DNA of 40,220 nucleotides. Source: a bacterium (lineage in GTDB: Bacteria; Blakebacterota; Blakebacteria; Blakebacterales; Blakebacteraceae). The stretch covers positions 1 through 40,220 of the forward strand of contig JALGWK010000002.1 in assembly GCA_025774205.1 (NCBI GenBank). The letters run 5' to 3'. The position numbers and the translations under genes were made by a program. The notes under the pieces were generated by a model, which had not been told where the DNA came from, made no database searches, and saw only the letters and a program-made list of their open reading frames with translations. Positions 11,614 through 21,490 of this stretch are shown here, one piece after another. Each line of letters opens with the position of its first letter. The stretch's first letter is position 1.

Positions 11614-13362
11614 TCATGCGCCGGGAACCGATAGGAAAGGACCGGAATCAGTCGGGAAATCGGTCGGGTACCGGTCACCGTACCTCTGCCGCAGATCGAG
11701 GAGAGCGGCCCTGAGATGATCGGAGCCGAAACGGCGCGCCGCGCCGATGATCCCGCCCCGGAAAGCAGGCCCCCCCAGGACGAAAACATCGAGGATCTGC
11801 CAGCCCTCTGCCACCGGTTCATCGACCACCCGCCACATCCTGCTCATCTCCAGGATGAGCGCGGCCACCACTTCGTCGATGAGTCGTTCCGACGTTTGCG
11901 GGCCGGTGGTGCCGGTCTCGACTGGAGCCCGATCCGATAAGGGCAGGGATCGGGCCGGGTCCCATGCCTCTCCCAGTTGCCGGGAGAGCGCGATCGGGCC
12001 CCGCGCCATGCCCCATTCTTCGAGGATCTCGTCGATCTCTTCCCGATCCCACCCTGCTGCCGCCAGCCGTTCGCCTTCCGCCAGATAGACCCTCAGGAGA
12101 CTCAGACCGGGAGAGGGAGCCGAGGCGCGGCAGTAGACCGGATTGCCCCCGGCCTCTGAGACCAGGCGTCGGGAAATATCCTGGAATAGATCAGGAGCCG
12201 GTTCGTCAGTCATCTCCGACTCTATCCAGACCACCTCGAACGTGGCCGGCGGCACGATGGTTGGAAGCCGCCGCAGGAGACCGTATCCGCCGGGAAGTGT
12301 GAGCGGGGGAACATCCAGGGTCAGTGTGGACGGTTCCACCGGAGTGGGGGCTTTGAGCAGGTTCCTGAGGGAGGATTTCAGCTCATCGGGAAGAGTGAGG
12401 TCCGCGGTCAGGTCGACCGGTGTGCCCTCTCCGGAGCGAGTCCCGCGCGGGCGCCGCATCGCCTGTCGACAGCGCAGCAGACGGACCAGGTGCGGATGAA
12501 CCTCGCCGGCCATCAATCCGGCAACCATATCCGCTTCACGTTCCAGTCCCTCCAGGAGCGGCAGCCCGTCGGCGGCCAGTCCCACCGCCTCGATCGCCAG
12601 TTCGGGAGCGGGGAGATTGCCGCCGGTCCGGCGCCTCACGACCCTGAGATAGCGCTCCCGGACCATCTTCCGTCCCCGCCGGGTTCGCTCCAGCATCCAG
12701 TCGGTCAGGTTCCGTCGCGGCAGTCGGGAGAGACGGGCGGATCGGCCCTCCCTCAGATCGAGGATCATCCGGAGAGCTTCCTCCCGGAGAAGGTCAGGTT
12801 CGACCAGGCGATCGACCAGGCCCTGTTCGAAGGCCTGGCGGGCCGGCACCGGTCGGCTGGTGAGGATCATGTTCAGGGCCTGCTGTTGTCCCACGAGACG
12901 GGGCAGGCGCTGGCTGCCGCCCAGGCCGGGGATGATGCCCAGCAGGATCTCAGGCAAAGTGAGGCTGGTGGAGGGCGTGTCGGCGGCGATCCGGGCGTTG
13001 CAGGCCAGGGCCAGTTCAGTGCCACCGCCGATGCACCTGCCTTCGATGGCCGCGATAACCGGGCAGGGCAGGTCGGCAATCCGCTGGAAGAGCAGCTGGA
13101 TCTCCCGGGTCATCTCGAAGGCCTCACCCTTCGATCCGACCTCTGCCATGTCATCGAGATCGACCCCGGCCGAGAAATCACCACCTTCCGGTCCGGAGAT
13201 GATGATCCCTTCCGGAGGATCAGCCATTGCCTCGTCGGTGAGGCTTCTCAGTGCCTCGAAGACAGCGGATCCCAGCAGAGACGGTCGACGACCGTCGGAG
13301 ATGAATTCGACCCGGATCACACCCGAGTCGTCACGGGTGACTGAAGGTTCCATAACCGGCAT
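11614..13362 (-). CDS. FadJ-like protein: enoyl-CoA hydratase with degenerate dehydrogenase half
   Basis: 582 residues from the ATG at 13362; GTG at 13383 and ATG at 13353 are alternatives, none with a clear ribosome site. Residues about 1-190 are a crotonase domain with both catalytic acids: Glu116 in GGGTEL and Glu138 in LPEILLGIIPGLGGSQRL. The layout then follows FadB/FadJ, but where the NAD-binding domain should be there is shortened sequence with no GxGxxG. The helical 3-hydroxyacyl-CoA dehydrogenase part survives in weak form (EEIDEILEEWGMARGPIALS; the end has FRGGIIGAARRFGSDH). FadB/FadJ proteins are about 715 residues, so roughly 130 are missing. I infer hydratase activity only. Located upstream of nifJ, fitting acyl-CoA metabolism. 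Confidence 0.82.
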   Translation of the reverse strand: MPVMEPSVTRDDSGVIRVEFISDGRRPSLLGSAVFEALRSLTDEAMADPPEGIIISGPEGGDFSAGVDLDDMAEVGSKGEAFEMTREIQLLFQRIADLPCPVIAAIEGRCIGGGTELALACNARIAADTPSTSLTLPEILLGIIPGLGGSQRLPRLVGQQQALNMILTSRPVPARQAFEQGLVDRLVEPDLLREEALRMILDLREGRSARLSRLPRRNLTDWMLERTRRGRKMVRERYLRVVRRRTGGNLPAPELAIEAVGLAADGLPLLEGLEREADMVAGLMAGEVHPHLVRLLRCRQAMRRPRGTRSGEGTPVDLTADLTLPDELKSSLRNLLKAPTPVEPSTLTLDVPPLTLPGGYGLLRRLPTIVPPATFEVVWIESEMTDEPAPDLFQDISRRLVSEAGGNPVYCRASAPSPGLSLLRVYLAEGERLAAAGWDREEIDEILEEWGMARGPIALSRQLGEAWDPARSLPLSDRAPVETGTTGPQTSERLIDEVVAALILEMSRMWRVVDEPVAEGWQILDVFVLGGPAFRGGIIGAARRFGSDHLRAALLDLRQRYGDRYPTDFPTDSGPFLSVPGA

Positions 13363-13427
13363 CAAAGCCGGTCGGGGACACACCGGTCAATCAGGTTATG
13401 GCATCCGGGATCGAGTTCACTCTCAAC

Positions 13428-14606
13428 TTACCACTCCACCGAATACCGGTAGGCGGCCATGGTTGCCATGGTGTCGACCAGCCAGAGGTCTCCCGAGGGA
13501 TCGAACCGGATCATGCCGGCGGGGATATCGAGCGGAACGGTCACCAGGAGTTCGCCCTCCAGGGAGAATATCTCGATCCTGACCAGTCCCTCGTACTCCC
13601 CCTCGGTCTCCCTGTCGTCGGCCTCGTCCTGGGTAGTGAGTCTGGTCAGGGTCCAGATCCTCCCCTCGGGATCGACGGCGACACCGTTGGTGATCGGATC
13701 GACGTCCGGTCGTATCTGCATGGTGAGCTGTTGCTCACCGGTATTCGGATCAGTAAAACTCTCACGCTGCATCGACATGTCCGGCTCCTTTGGGGAGAAG
13801 GCCAGACGCCGCTTTATGATCCGCTCCAGGGCACCGGTAGCGGTGTTATAGACATGGATCTCATTGAGAAGGTTGAAGGCCACGATCATGTGATGGCCGG
13901 CTGCGTACGCGATCGAGGTGCCGTTGATGAGGAATCCGAGAACCTGATTCTCATGGGTCTTCTGCTCGCCCACCTCCAGCCGGACCTCACCGTCAGCGCC
14001 GTAGATCTTCAGCAGGGAGGGCGGTTTTTCCACCTCCATACCTCCGCCCCCCGGGCCCGACCGCATGATGACTGCCCCCGTGGCAGGCCTGGCGTATTCC
14101 CCGTCCTCCATCATGGTCGGATTTCCGCCTGAGAAGTTCGGCCCCATCGGTTCGCTGCGCAGGAATTCGCCCTCAAGGGTGAAAAAGGAGCGGCGACCGT
14201 TGGCGGGATCCTCAACCTCGAGTTCACCCTCCCGGTTGATGACGCTCGTGGCCGGCATCTTGAGTTCTCCCGGGCCCTCTCCCTCCTGACCGATCTTCCG
14301 GAGGAATCCACCGTTCCGGTCAAAGACCAGGATGGCGTGCTGACCTGCGTCAGCGATATAGAGATTCCCCTCGGAATCGAAGAAGGCGTTCATCGGCCGG
14401 AAGAACATCGCCTCCTCGGGGCCGTCGACTCCGACGACCGTCTCTTCGGTCAGTTCAGGACCGTTTCTCATGGAACCACGGGACCCGTTCTCGATCACCG
14501 GCACCTCCTGCGCCGTGGCCAGGCCGGTTCCGATAAGGGTGAAGAGGAAGAAGACCAGCGCGATTATTGACAGACCATGGACAGGGGAATCGGTTCTTCG
14601 GGGCAT
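13428..14606 (-). CDS. Secreted 6-bladed beta-propeller protein
   Basis: 392 residues from the ATG at 14606, where a signal peptide begins (MPRRTDSPVHGLSIIALVFF, then a probable cut after ATAQ). There is no lipobox, so it is predicted to be released rather than lipidated. Blade features: NAFFDSEGNLYIADAGQHA, GQEGEGPGELKMP, and DPEGRIWTL near the end. GAGG lies 11 nt before the start. The open frame extends 108 codons further upstream, but that part overlaps rlmD antisense and has no signal, so it is not coding. Same family as 2970-4235 and 16232-17473; divergent from rlmD. Function unknown. Confidence 0.85.
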   Translation of the reverse strand: MPRRTDSPVHGLSIIALVFFLFTLIGTGLATAQEVPVIENGSRGSMRNGPELTEETVVGVDGPEEAMFFRPMNAFFDSEGNLYIADAGQHAILVFDRNGGFLRKIGQEGEGPGELKMPATSVINREGELEVEDPANGRRSFFTLEGEFLRSEPMGPNFSGGNPTMMEDGEYARPATGAVIMRSGPGGGGMEVEKPPSLLKIYGADGEVRLEVGEQKTHENQVLGFLINGTSIAYAAGHHMIVAFNLLNEIHVYNTATGALERIIKRRLAFSPKEPDMSMQRESFTDPNTGEQQLTMQIRPDVDPITNGVAVDPEGRIWTLTRLTTQDEADDRETEGEYEGLVRIEIFSLEGELLVTVPLDIPAGMIRFDPSGDLWLVDTMATMAAYRYSVEW

Positions 14607-14638
14607 TGTGCGGATATCCTCACAGCTGGGGATGGTTC

Positions 14639-14661
14639 TCTGCCCGATCGATCCGGGCAGA
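14639..14661. repeat. Perfect inverted repeat in the propeller/rlmD divergent region
   Basis: TCTGCCCG and CGGGCAGA (8 bp each) around a 7-nt centre ATCGATC, itself palindromic except for its ends. It lies 33 nt upstream of the secreted propeller start and 120 nt upstream of rlmD. It could be an operator or a leader hairpin; nothing decides between them. Confidence 0.4.
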
Positions 14662-14781
14662 TTCGTCGACGTCGTCAAGATACTCCAACGAGCCTCCGGC
14701 CGGTTGGTTCGAATACGGCCACTGTTTTTTTCATTCCTTTCTGTATTGCCGGACGAGGGCGAGCGTGCTTCCCTTCCCGGT

Positions 14782-16197
14782 ATGAGTGCTCTGAAGAAAA
14801 AAGAGGTCATCGAACTCGAGATCGGGAGCCTGGCGTTTGGCGGTCGGGGCGTCGGCCGGACCGATGAAGGCATGACGGTCTTCGTGGATGATGCACTGCC
14901 GGGACAGCAGGTCTCGGCCCTGATCCACAAGGTGAAGAAACGATACGCCGAGGCGCGTCTGGTGGAGGTCCTCAGGAACAGCCCCGATGAGGATGAACCG
15001 CGCTGTGTCCATTTCGGGATCTGCGGTGGATGTCGGCTGCAGCATCTGAATTACGAGGCCCAGCTCCGTGAGAAGGGTGACCAGGTCAGGGAGGCGTTGA
15101 GGAGACTCGGAGGATTCCGGGATCTCGAGACGGAACCGGTCCGGCCCAGTCCCCGGATCTACGGTTATCGGAACAAGATGGAGTACTCCTTCGGTCACGC
15201 CCGCTGGCTCACTCCCGCGGAGATGCAGGATCCCGAATCGGTCCCCGACCGGGATTTCGGGCTCGGGCTGCACCCCCGGGGGCAGTGGTACCGTACCCTC
15301 CATCTGGCCGAGTGCCATCTTCCCGCGCCCCTCTCGATGGAGATCATGCGGGAGGTGCAGGAGATCGTCTCACGCAACCGGATGAAACCGTACAACACCA
15401 GAGGACATACCGGATTCTGGCGGTTCCTTACCGTCCGTGAAGGGGTGCGGACCGGCCAGTGGCTGGTGGATATCATCACCAGCGCGGAACCGGATGGATC
15501 GGGTGAGGTCGAAACGCTCGCCGGTCAGCTCAAGGCCGCCTTTCCCGATATCACGACCATCACCCATACCATCTCGCGGGCGAAAGCCAATATCGCCACC
15601 GGTGAGAAGGAACGGGTCCTCGTCGGACCGGGGTATATCGAGGAACAGGTGGGAGGGCTCACCTTTCGGATCTCCCCCCGGGCGTTCTTCCAGACCAACA
15701 CCGGCGGGTGTGAACTGCTCTATGAGACCGCGGTGGGATTCGCCGGGCTCACCGGGAGCGAACGCGTCTACGACGTCTTCTGCGGCACCGGTACCATCGC
15801 CCTGCTGATGGCGTCGCGGGCCGGTGAGGTGGTCGGGATCGAGCGGGTAGCCCCGGCGGTCATCGACGCCACCGTCAACGCGAAACTGAACGGGATCGGG
15901 AACGCCCGTTTCGTCGAAGGGGACGCGACCGCCCTGCTCCGGGAAGGTCCGGTGTACGGTGATCCTGATGTCATCGTACTCGATCCGCCGCGGGCGGGGC
16001 TCCATCCCGATCTCCGAACGGTCATCCCGACCCTCGGGGCCGACCGGATCGTTTACGTTTCCTGCAATCCGACCACCCTCGCCGCCGATCTGAAGGAAAT
16101 TTGCGAGAACAATTACCGGATAGAGCTCGTTCAACCTATCGATATGTTCCCGCACACTCCGCATATCGAATGCGTCACGCTCCTCGTGCGGGATTGA
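14782..16197 (+). CDS. rlmD: 23S rRNA (uracil-C5)-methyltransferase, RlmD/TrmA family
   Basis: 471 residues. N-terminal TRAM domain (ELEIGSLAFGGRGVGRTDEG), then an iron-sulfur motif Cys75-x5-Cys81-x2-Cys84 (CVHFGICGGCRLQHLNYEAQ) matching the RumA spacing, with a likely fourth Cys in LAECH. The C-terminal half is an SAM-dependent methyltransferase: DVFCGTGTIALLMASRAGEVVG, catalytic region DPPRAGLHPDLR, and VYVSCNPTTLAADL with the nucleophilic Cys. Members methylate U1939 or U747 of 23S rRNA; which one cannot be told from sequence, so the symbol is the best guess. The start at 14782 is where family similarity begins; no good ribosome site is visible. Confidence 0.9.
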   Translation: MSALKKKEVIELEIGSLAFGGRGVGRTDEGMTVFVDDALPGQQVSALIHKVKKRYAEARLVEVLRNSPDEDEPRCVHFGICGGCRLQHLNYEAQLREKGDQVREALRRLGGFRDLETEPVRPSPRIYGYRNKMEYSFGHARWLTPAEMQDPESVPDRDFGLGLHPRGQWYRTLHLAECHLPAPLSMEIMREVQEIVSRNRMKPYNTRGHTGFWRFLTVREGVRTGQWLVDIITSAEPDGSGEVETLAGQLKAAFPDITTITHTISRAKANIATGEKERVLVGPGYIEEQVGGLTFRISPRAFFQTNTGGCELLYETAVGFAGLTGSERVYDVFCGTGTIALLMASRAGEVVGIERVAPAVIDATVNAKLNGIGNARFVEGDATALLREGPVYGDPDVIVLDPPRAGLHPDLRTVIPTLGADRIVYVSCNPTTLAADLKEICENNYRIELVQPIDMFPHTPHIECVTLLVRD

Positions 16198-16231
16198 CAC
16201 TGCCATTGATACTGCAGAGGAGCCCGACTCG

Positions 16232-17473
16232 ATGTCCGTGAACCGCCTCATCCCGCGATCCTCCCCGGGGAATACCTCTCCAATCCTTCTCCGTTTCCGT
16301 CTCCATCTCTTCCTCCTCCCGCTGCTCATCTCCCCCTTCCTGACCGCCTGTGGCGGCGGATCGGACGGGGATTGGGCGGGATCGATCGCTCTTGAGGATG
16401 GAGTAACCCACCTCTACAACCCGGAGATACCACTCTGGGGGGCGGATCACCAACCGCTGGTGGAGAAGGAAGTACTGGGAGCGGATGGCAGTGATATCGA
16501 GGCGCTCTTCTCACAGCCGATCGGGCTGATCACCGGTCGTGACGGCACCCGTTACGTGCTCGATGCGAAGGACATGCGGGTACTCCGGTTCGACCGGGAG
16601 GGATCGTATCTCGGTTCGTTCGGTCGCGAGGGGGAGGGGCCGGGTGAATTCTCCGCGCCGGTGGCTCTCGCCCTGCTGCCCGGTGAGGTCATCCTCATCG
16701 CCGACAGCGGCAATCGCCGGCTCTCGCGGTTCACCACCGACGGCCGTTTCCTCGATTCGGAGACGCTTCAGCGCGGCCTCGGCCAGATCCGGGTCGACCG
16801 TTCGGGTCGGGTTCACATCCATGACCAGTCGCGGGGGATGACCATCTCGATCATGATGGGTGTGGAGGACTCGAAGGAGGAATCCACGCTTATCGACATC
16901 CTCGACGATGCCGGCGAACGGGTCGGCGGTTTCGGGCTGGTCGAGGAGTACGAAGGCTTCATGCTCAGTTCCTGGATGAACAAGGTCTACCCCGCCTTCA
17001 CTCCGGGCGACTCTATGGTTATGAACTACATGGGCAAGGACCGGATCGAGGTCTACACGCCTGATGGTATTCTGGCGCGGGTGGTGCACCGGAATCTGCC
17101 CTACGTGCCGGTCGAACCAGTGGAAGAGACCCGGCAGACCGCGCACGATGACGGCACGATGAGTTTCAGCATGTTCTTCGAGTTCGATATCCAGAGTACC
17201 GGTTTCGCCGTCTCACCCGACGGCAGGTACTGGGCGGCGCTCATCGCCGTCACCCAGACCGACCGGCGGGAGGGTGTCGAAGAGGAGGATGAGATACCGC
17301 AGGAATGGGCGGTCGATCTCTTCGATTCCACGGGCCGCTGGCTTGCCCGCCATCCTCTCGGGATCGATTTCCCTCAGGCCGGACTCGACTGGGGCCCGGC
17401 CGGACTCTACATCCTCAACCCCGAGGGTGACGCCGCCGTCTATCGGTACGAGGTGGTCCCGCCGGGAGTGTGA
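16232..17473 (+). CDS. 6-bladed beta-propeller lipoprotein
   Basis: 413 residues. Long n-region, then LFLLPLLISPFLTAC with lipobox Cys40 and a Gly-rich GGGSDGD tether. Blades include DGTRYVLDAKDMRVLRFDREG, GREGEGPGEFSAP and VILIADSGNRRLSRF. GAGGAG lies about 11 nt before the ATG. It follows rlmD by 34 nt in the same direction and may be cotranscribed, although no functional link is evident. Closest relative in the window by layout is the product of 13428-14606, on the other side of rlmD, which suggests an old local duplication with rlmD between. Function unknown. Confidence 0.85.
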   Translation: MSVNRLIPRSSPGNTSPILLRFRLHLFLLPLLISPFLTACGGGSDGDWAGSIALEDGVTHLYNPEIPLWGADHQPLVEKEVLGADGSDIEALFSQPIGLITGRDGTRYVLDAKDMRVLRFDREGSYLGSFGREGEGPGEFSAPVALALLPGEVILIADSGNRRLSRFTTDGRFLDSETLQRGLGQIRVDRSGRVHIHDQSRGMTISIMMGVEDSKEESTLIDILDDAGERVGGFGLVEEYEGFMLSSWMNKVYPAFTPGDSMVMNYMGKDRIEVYTPDGILARVVHRNLPYVPVEPVEETRQTAHDDGTMSFSMFFEFDIQSTGFAVSPDGRYWAALIAVTQTDRREGVEEEDEIPQEWAVDLFDSTGRWLARHPLGIDFPQAGLDWGPAGLYILNPEGDAAVYRYEVVPPGV

Positions 17474-17571
17474 AACAATCCCCGTTCCTGCTCCACTCAC
17501 CATCCGACCGGACACTATGCTGATCCCGTGATCTCATGATCCCTGCTGACAGTTCCACGGAAGAGACGCCC

Positions 17572-19755
17572 ATGAAGGATGTTTTTGCCCTGACTCCCGA
17601 CGAGATCGCGGACCTGCCTCCTGATGGAGGGGCCGGATTCAACCGCCTGATCTTCGAGGAGAGCCCCTACCTCCTGCAGCATGCCCGGAATCCCGTCGAC
17701 TGGTACCCCTGGAGTGAGGAAGCGTTCGAACGGGCGGCCATGGAAGAGAAACCGGTTTTCCTCTCCATCGGATACGCCACCTGTCACTGGTGCCACGTGA
17801 TGGAGCATGAGTCGTTCGAGGACGAGGAGATCGCCGCGCTCATCAATGACAACTTTGTGGCGATCAAGGTGGACCGGGAGGAACGCCCCGATCTCGATCA
17901 TGTCTACATGGCCGTGACCCAGGGACTGACCGGCAGCGGCGGCTGGCCGATGACGGTCGTGATGACGCCCGACCGGAAACCCTTTTTCGCGGGTACCTAT
18001 TTCCCGAAGGAGAGTGGCTATGGCCGACCGGGCATGAGGGACCTGCTGCCCCGGTTGATGGAGGCCTGGCACGATCAACGGGAGGAGGTCGTCAGTTCGG
18101 CCGAAGAGATCACCCGCTGGTTGAGCGGGAACGCGGGTTCGTGGCCCGCGCGGGAACTGGACGTCGAGATCCTTCACGAAGCGTACCGGGCCCTGGCCCG
18201 CAGTTTCGATCCCGCTGCCGGAGGCTTCGGGCAGGAGCCGAAGTTCCCCTCACCGCACAACCTGCGCTTCCTCCTGCGCTACTGGAAGCGCTTCGAGGAG
18301 CCTCATGCCCTGGAGATGGTGGAACTCACGCTGGAGAAGATGTATCGCGGCGGTATCCACGATCATATCGGCGGCGGTTTCCACCGCTACTCCACCGATC
18401 CGATCTGGCTCGTGCCCCATTTCGAGAAGATGCTCTACGATCAGGCCCTGATCGCCGAAGCGGTCACCCGGCGCCCGGTGTTCGCCGACATCGCGCGGGA
18501 CATTTTCACCTACGTCATGCGGGACCTTACCGACGAACAGGGCGGTTTCTATTCGGCTGAGGACGCCGACAGTGAGGGGGAAGAGGGGAGATTCTATCTC
18601 TGGACCGGTGAGGAGGTGACCTCGATCCTCGGTCCGGACGCCGACCTCTTCGGACTGGCGTACACCCTGGAGGAGGAGGGCAATTACCGGGATGAAGCCA
18701 GTGGCGGCCTCACCGGCCAAAACATCCCCTATCGCCGGCTTCCCGATGAGACCGTGGCGGCTGAATCGGATCTCACCCCGGAAGACCTGGATGAGAGGCT
18801 GAAGACCTGCCGCCGTCAGCTCTTCGATGTCCGGGAGGAACGGATCCGTCCCCTGAGGGATGACAAGGTCCTGACCGACTGGAACGGACTGATGATCTCC
18901 GCCCTGGCCCGTGGCGGGAGGATCCTCGGGGATCCCGGTTATACGCGGGCCGCGGAACGGGCTGCCCGCTTCGTCTGGGAGGGGCTGAGGGACGACGAGG
19001 GAAGGCTGCTGAAGCGCTGGCGGCGGGGCAACGCGGGTCTGACCGCGCACCTCGACGATCACGCTTTCTACCTGCAGGGTCTCATCGATCTCCACGATTC
19101 GACCCGGGAGGTGATCTGGCTGGAGCGGGCGGTCACGATCGCCGGCCAGATGGTGGAACGGTTCCTTGACCCTGATGAGGGTGGATTCTTCTTCACCGCC
19201 TCCGATGCCGAGGAACTGATCGTCCGGAAGAAGGAGATCCATGACGGGGCGACTCCGTCGGGCAATTCCGCCGCCGCGTTCGCGCTCCTGAAACTGGGCC
19301 GGATCACGGCCCGCACCGGATGGGAAGAGATCGCTGCGGGGATCATGGAGTCGTTCGGGGGACAGGTCGGTCGGGCACCGGCCGGATTCACCGGCCTGCT
19401 CTGCGCGCTCGATTTCCTCATCGGACCGTCCACCGAGGTCGTGATCGCCGGGCGGAATGACAGCGAAGACACGCGACTGATGCTGGAGAGGCTCTCCACG
19501 GAGTACCTGCCCAACACGGTCACGCTCTTCCGACCGACCGGGGATGAAGATCCCGCGATCATTGATTTCGCGCCTTACACGCGCGCTCAGACGGGTGATG
19601 ATGAAAGGGCTGTTGCTTACGTCTGCAGAGACTACTCTTGTAACAGGCCCGCATCGGATGTCGATGAGATGATGTCTCTCATCGCTGACCAGACCGGAGA
19701 CGCAACACAGCCGGTCGAGATACGGCGCTGCTCGAATGCGACGGTTGTTGCGTGA
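17572..19755 (+). CDS. YyaL/SPATA20-type thioredoxin-domain protein (DUF255)
   Basis: 727 residues from the ATG at 17572 (GGAAGAG about 10 nt upstream); an ATG at 17536 adds 12 residues without a ribosome site. N-terminus is the DUF255 thioredoxin-like domain, [20 protein letters not shown] then [18 protein letters not shown] with Cys71 and Cys74. The rest is an (alpha/alpha)6-like region ([48 protein letters not shown]) related to N-acylglucosamine 2-epimerases. Reaction unknown. The last codons (from about 19730) are supplied by a 27-bp dispersed repeat, which replaces the usual C-terminus after AYVCRDYSC. Confidence 0.93.
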   Translation: MKDVFALTPDEIADLPPDGGAGFNRLIFEESPYLLQHARNPVDWYPWSEEAFERAAMEEKPVFLSIGYATCHWCHVMEHESFEDEEIAALINDNFVAIKVDREERPDLDHVYMAVTQGLTGSGGWPMTVVMTPDRKPFFAGTYFPKESGYGRPGMRDLLPRLMEAWHDQREEVVSSAEEITRWLSGNAGSWPARELDVEILHEAYRALARSFDPAAGGFGQEPKFPSPHNLRFLLRYWKRFEEPHALEMVELTLEKMYRGGIHDHIGGGFHRYSTDPIWLVPHFEKMLYDQALIAEAVTRRPVFADIARDIFTYVMRDLTDEQGGFYSAEDADSEGEEGRFYLWTGEEVTSILGPDADLFGLAYTLEEEGNYRDEASGGLTGQNIPYRRLPDETVAAESDLTPEDLDERLKTCRRQLFDVREERIRPLRDDKVLTDWNGLMISALARGGRILGDPGYTRAAERAARFVWEGLRDDEGRLLKRWRRGNAGLTAHLDDHAFYLQGLIDLHDSTREVIWLERAVTIAGQMVERFLDPDEGGFFFTASDAEELIVRKKEIHDGATPSGNSAAAFALLKLGRITARTGWEEIAAGIMESFGGQVGRAPAGFTGLLCALDFLIGPSTEVVIAGRNDSEDTRLMLERLSTEYLPNTVTLFRPTGDEDPAIIDFAPYTRAQTGDDERAVAYVCRDYSCNRPASDVDEMMSLIADQTGDATQPVEIRRCSNATVVA

Positions 19756-19756
19756 C
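19730..19756 (+). repeat. 27-bp dispersed repeat, copy 1
   Basis: Identical over 27 nt to 38189-38215 (begins GCTCGAATGCG, ends TTGTTGCGTGAC), and GCAC follows shortly after both. This copy encodes the last eight residues and stop of the YyaL-type gene. A diverged relative is at 30977-31004. Confidence 0.75.
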
Positions 19757-19789
19757 AGGGCACGAAGAAACGGAAGGATGAACATCGTA

Positions 19790-20575
19790 ATGAAAAACGG
19801 ATTCATGCTCAGATCAGCCGCGATCACGGTGATGACCCTGCTTGTGATCGGGACCGTGATGCCTGTGGAAGCCCGGCAGCAAGGGAGCCGACAGCAGGAA
19901 CGTGGCGATGAGCAGGCTCAGCGACAGGCCCTGCCCGAGCGACTGGCGGGGATGTTCGACATGAGGGCGATGGATGCCGACATCAGGTTCCTCTCCCACG
20001 ACCTGCTGGAAGGACGTGCTCCGTCGGGCCGGGGTGAGGCGATCGCCGTCGAATACATCGAAGCCAGGCTGCGTATGATCGGCGCTGAAGGCCCCTTTCC
20101 GGGCGGGAGTTACCGCCAGCCGGTGCCGCTGGTGAAGCAGAAGGCCTCATCCGATATGGAACTCGGCATCGCCTCCCGCGCGGGGGAGCGGAGCTATGCC
20201 TTTGGACCGCAGTTCGTGGTCGATTCCGGGGTCTTCGCGCCGGTGGTGGATGTGGACGGTGAGATCGTTTTCGTCGGCTTCGGCTCGGTAGCGCCCGAAT
20301 TCGACTGGGATGATTACAAGGGGATGGACCTCGACGGCAAGATCCTCATGATGCTCGTGAACGATCCGCCGGCGACCACTGCCGAACCCGATCTCTTCGC
20401 CGGCCGGGCGATGACCTATTACGGACGATGGACCTACAAGTACGAAATCGCCGAGGAAATGGGCGCCCAGGGTGTCCTGCTGGTGCATGTCACCGATATG
20501 GCCGGATACGGGTGGAATGTCGTGCAGACCTCGTGGTCAGGCGACCAGTTGCACGACCATCCGGAACACGACTGA
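19790..20575 (+). pseudogene. M28 peptidase, N-terminal fragment (frameshift and deletion)
   Basis: 261 residues from the ATG at 19790 (GGAAGG about 12 nt upstream; ATG at 19778 possible). A signal peptide (LRSAAITVMTLLVIGTVMPVEA) is followed by the family N-terminus ADIRFLSHDLLEGRAPSGRG and a PA-type domain (GKILMMLVNDPP). After VVQTSWSGDQ the frame runs into an unrelated tail and stops. In the family about 50-70 more residues follow before NVVG.L.GSDP; here that motif appears only a few dozen bases on, in the +1 frame. So this is the front of one gene broken by an internal deletion of non-triplet length near 20540-20555. Confidence 0.75.
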
Positions 20576-20579
20576 TCGG

Positions 20580-21359
20580 ATGACCGGCTACAACGTCGTG
20601 GGAGTGCTGAAAGGGAGCGATCCCGCTCGGGCGGAAGAATACGTCTGTTATTCAGCCCATCTCGACCACCTCGGCATGGGTGAGGGAGAAGGGGATGTGA
20701 TCTACAACGGCGCGGTGGACAACGCTTCCGGGGTGGCGGCGGTCCTGAACGTTGCCGGTGTCCTCGCCCGTCTGCCGGAGCGGATGCGGCCCCGGTCGTT
20801 CATGTTCGCGCTCGTGACGGCCGAGGAGTCGGGCTTGCTCGGCAGCGGAATGCTGGCGCTTGACCCTCCCGTGCCGGACACACAGATCGTCTCGGTGCTC
20901 AACCTCGACTCGATGAACATGTGGGGTGAAACAGATGACATCGTTCTGGTCGGTGGAGAGCGGTCAGATCTGTGGGAGGTGGTGAGTAACGCGGCCGCGC
21001 TGCTCGATATGGAAGTTAAACCGGATCCCCGGCCCGAGGTGGGCGGATTTTTCAGGAGCGACCATTTCTCCTTCGCCAAGGTCGGCATTCCCGCCACCAG
21101 CCTCGGGGCAGGCGATTCCTATCGGGGTCGACCGGCCGGGTGGGGTGCCGAACATTCCCGGGAATGGACGGCTGGTACCTATCATCAGCCCACCGATGAG
21201 TATGACGACACCTGGGTCTATGACGGCGTTCTCCAGGAAATGATGGTCTCTCTCCTGTCGGGACTGGAGATCGCCCGCTCGGAAGGGTGGATCGAATGGA
21301 AACCGGGCGACCCCTTCGGTCGTATACGCGATGAGAGGCGCGGCGGCGGGGGCTTCTGA
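20580..21359 (+). pseudogene. M28 peptidase, C-terminal catalytic fragment
   Basis: From MTGYNVVGVLKGSDP onward this is the zinc peptidase domain, in the +1 frame relative to 19790-20575. All expected metal and catalytic residues are present: AHLDHLG (His, Asp), DNASGVA (bridging Asp), AEESGLLGS (catalytic and metal Glu), LNLDSMN (Asp) and SDHFSF (His). As a separate product it would lack a signal peptide, while the family is exported, so it is probably inactive in place unless the break is an assembly error. A GC-rich hairpin spans its stop codon. Confidence 0.75.
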
Positions 21360-21368
21360 GGCCCCGCC
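21345..21368 (+). terminator. GC-rich hairpin at the end of the M28 gene
   Basis: GGCGGGG (21345-21351) pairs with CCCCGCC (21362-21368) around a 10-nt loop that holds the stop codon. A second possible stem CCCGCCCGG/CCGGGCGGG (21363-21371 with 21396-21404) competes with it. No T-run follows, so intrinsic termination is doubtful. Confidence 0.25.
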
Positions 21369-21490
21369 CGGGTTGATTGACGCCCGGTTGACAGTCCGGG
21401 CGGGATGCGGTTTGTTATCATCATACAGATCTGCCGCTTCATCCAGGTACCCGCTCGTTCGCGTGTTGTGACTAGCCTCGAGGTGCTGAA

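Noticed and set aside
12490-13344. Plus-strand frame opposite the FadJ-like gene
   Set aside because: The sense strand has both crotonase active-site motifs; the antisense product has none.
14607-14930. Upstream extension of the secreted propeller gene
   Set aside because: It overlaps rlmD antisense, is Arg/Ser/Pro-rich, and the signal peptide begins at 14606.
18250-19827. 525-codon minus-strand frame opposite the YyaL-type gene
   Set aside because: The sense frame encodes a clear full-length family protein with the CHWC motif.
21388-21416. TTGACA with a 17-nt spacer before the aminotransferase
   Set aside because: The -10 position reads TTTGTT, only a weak match, and the -35 is inside a GC-rich hairpin; not strong enough to call.
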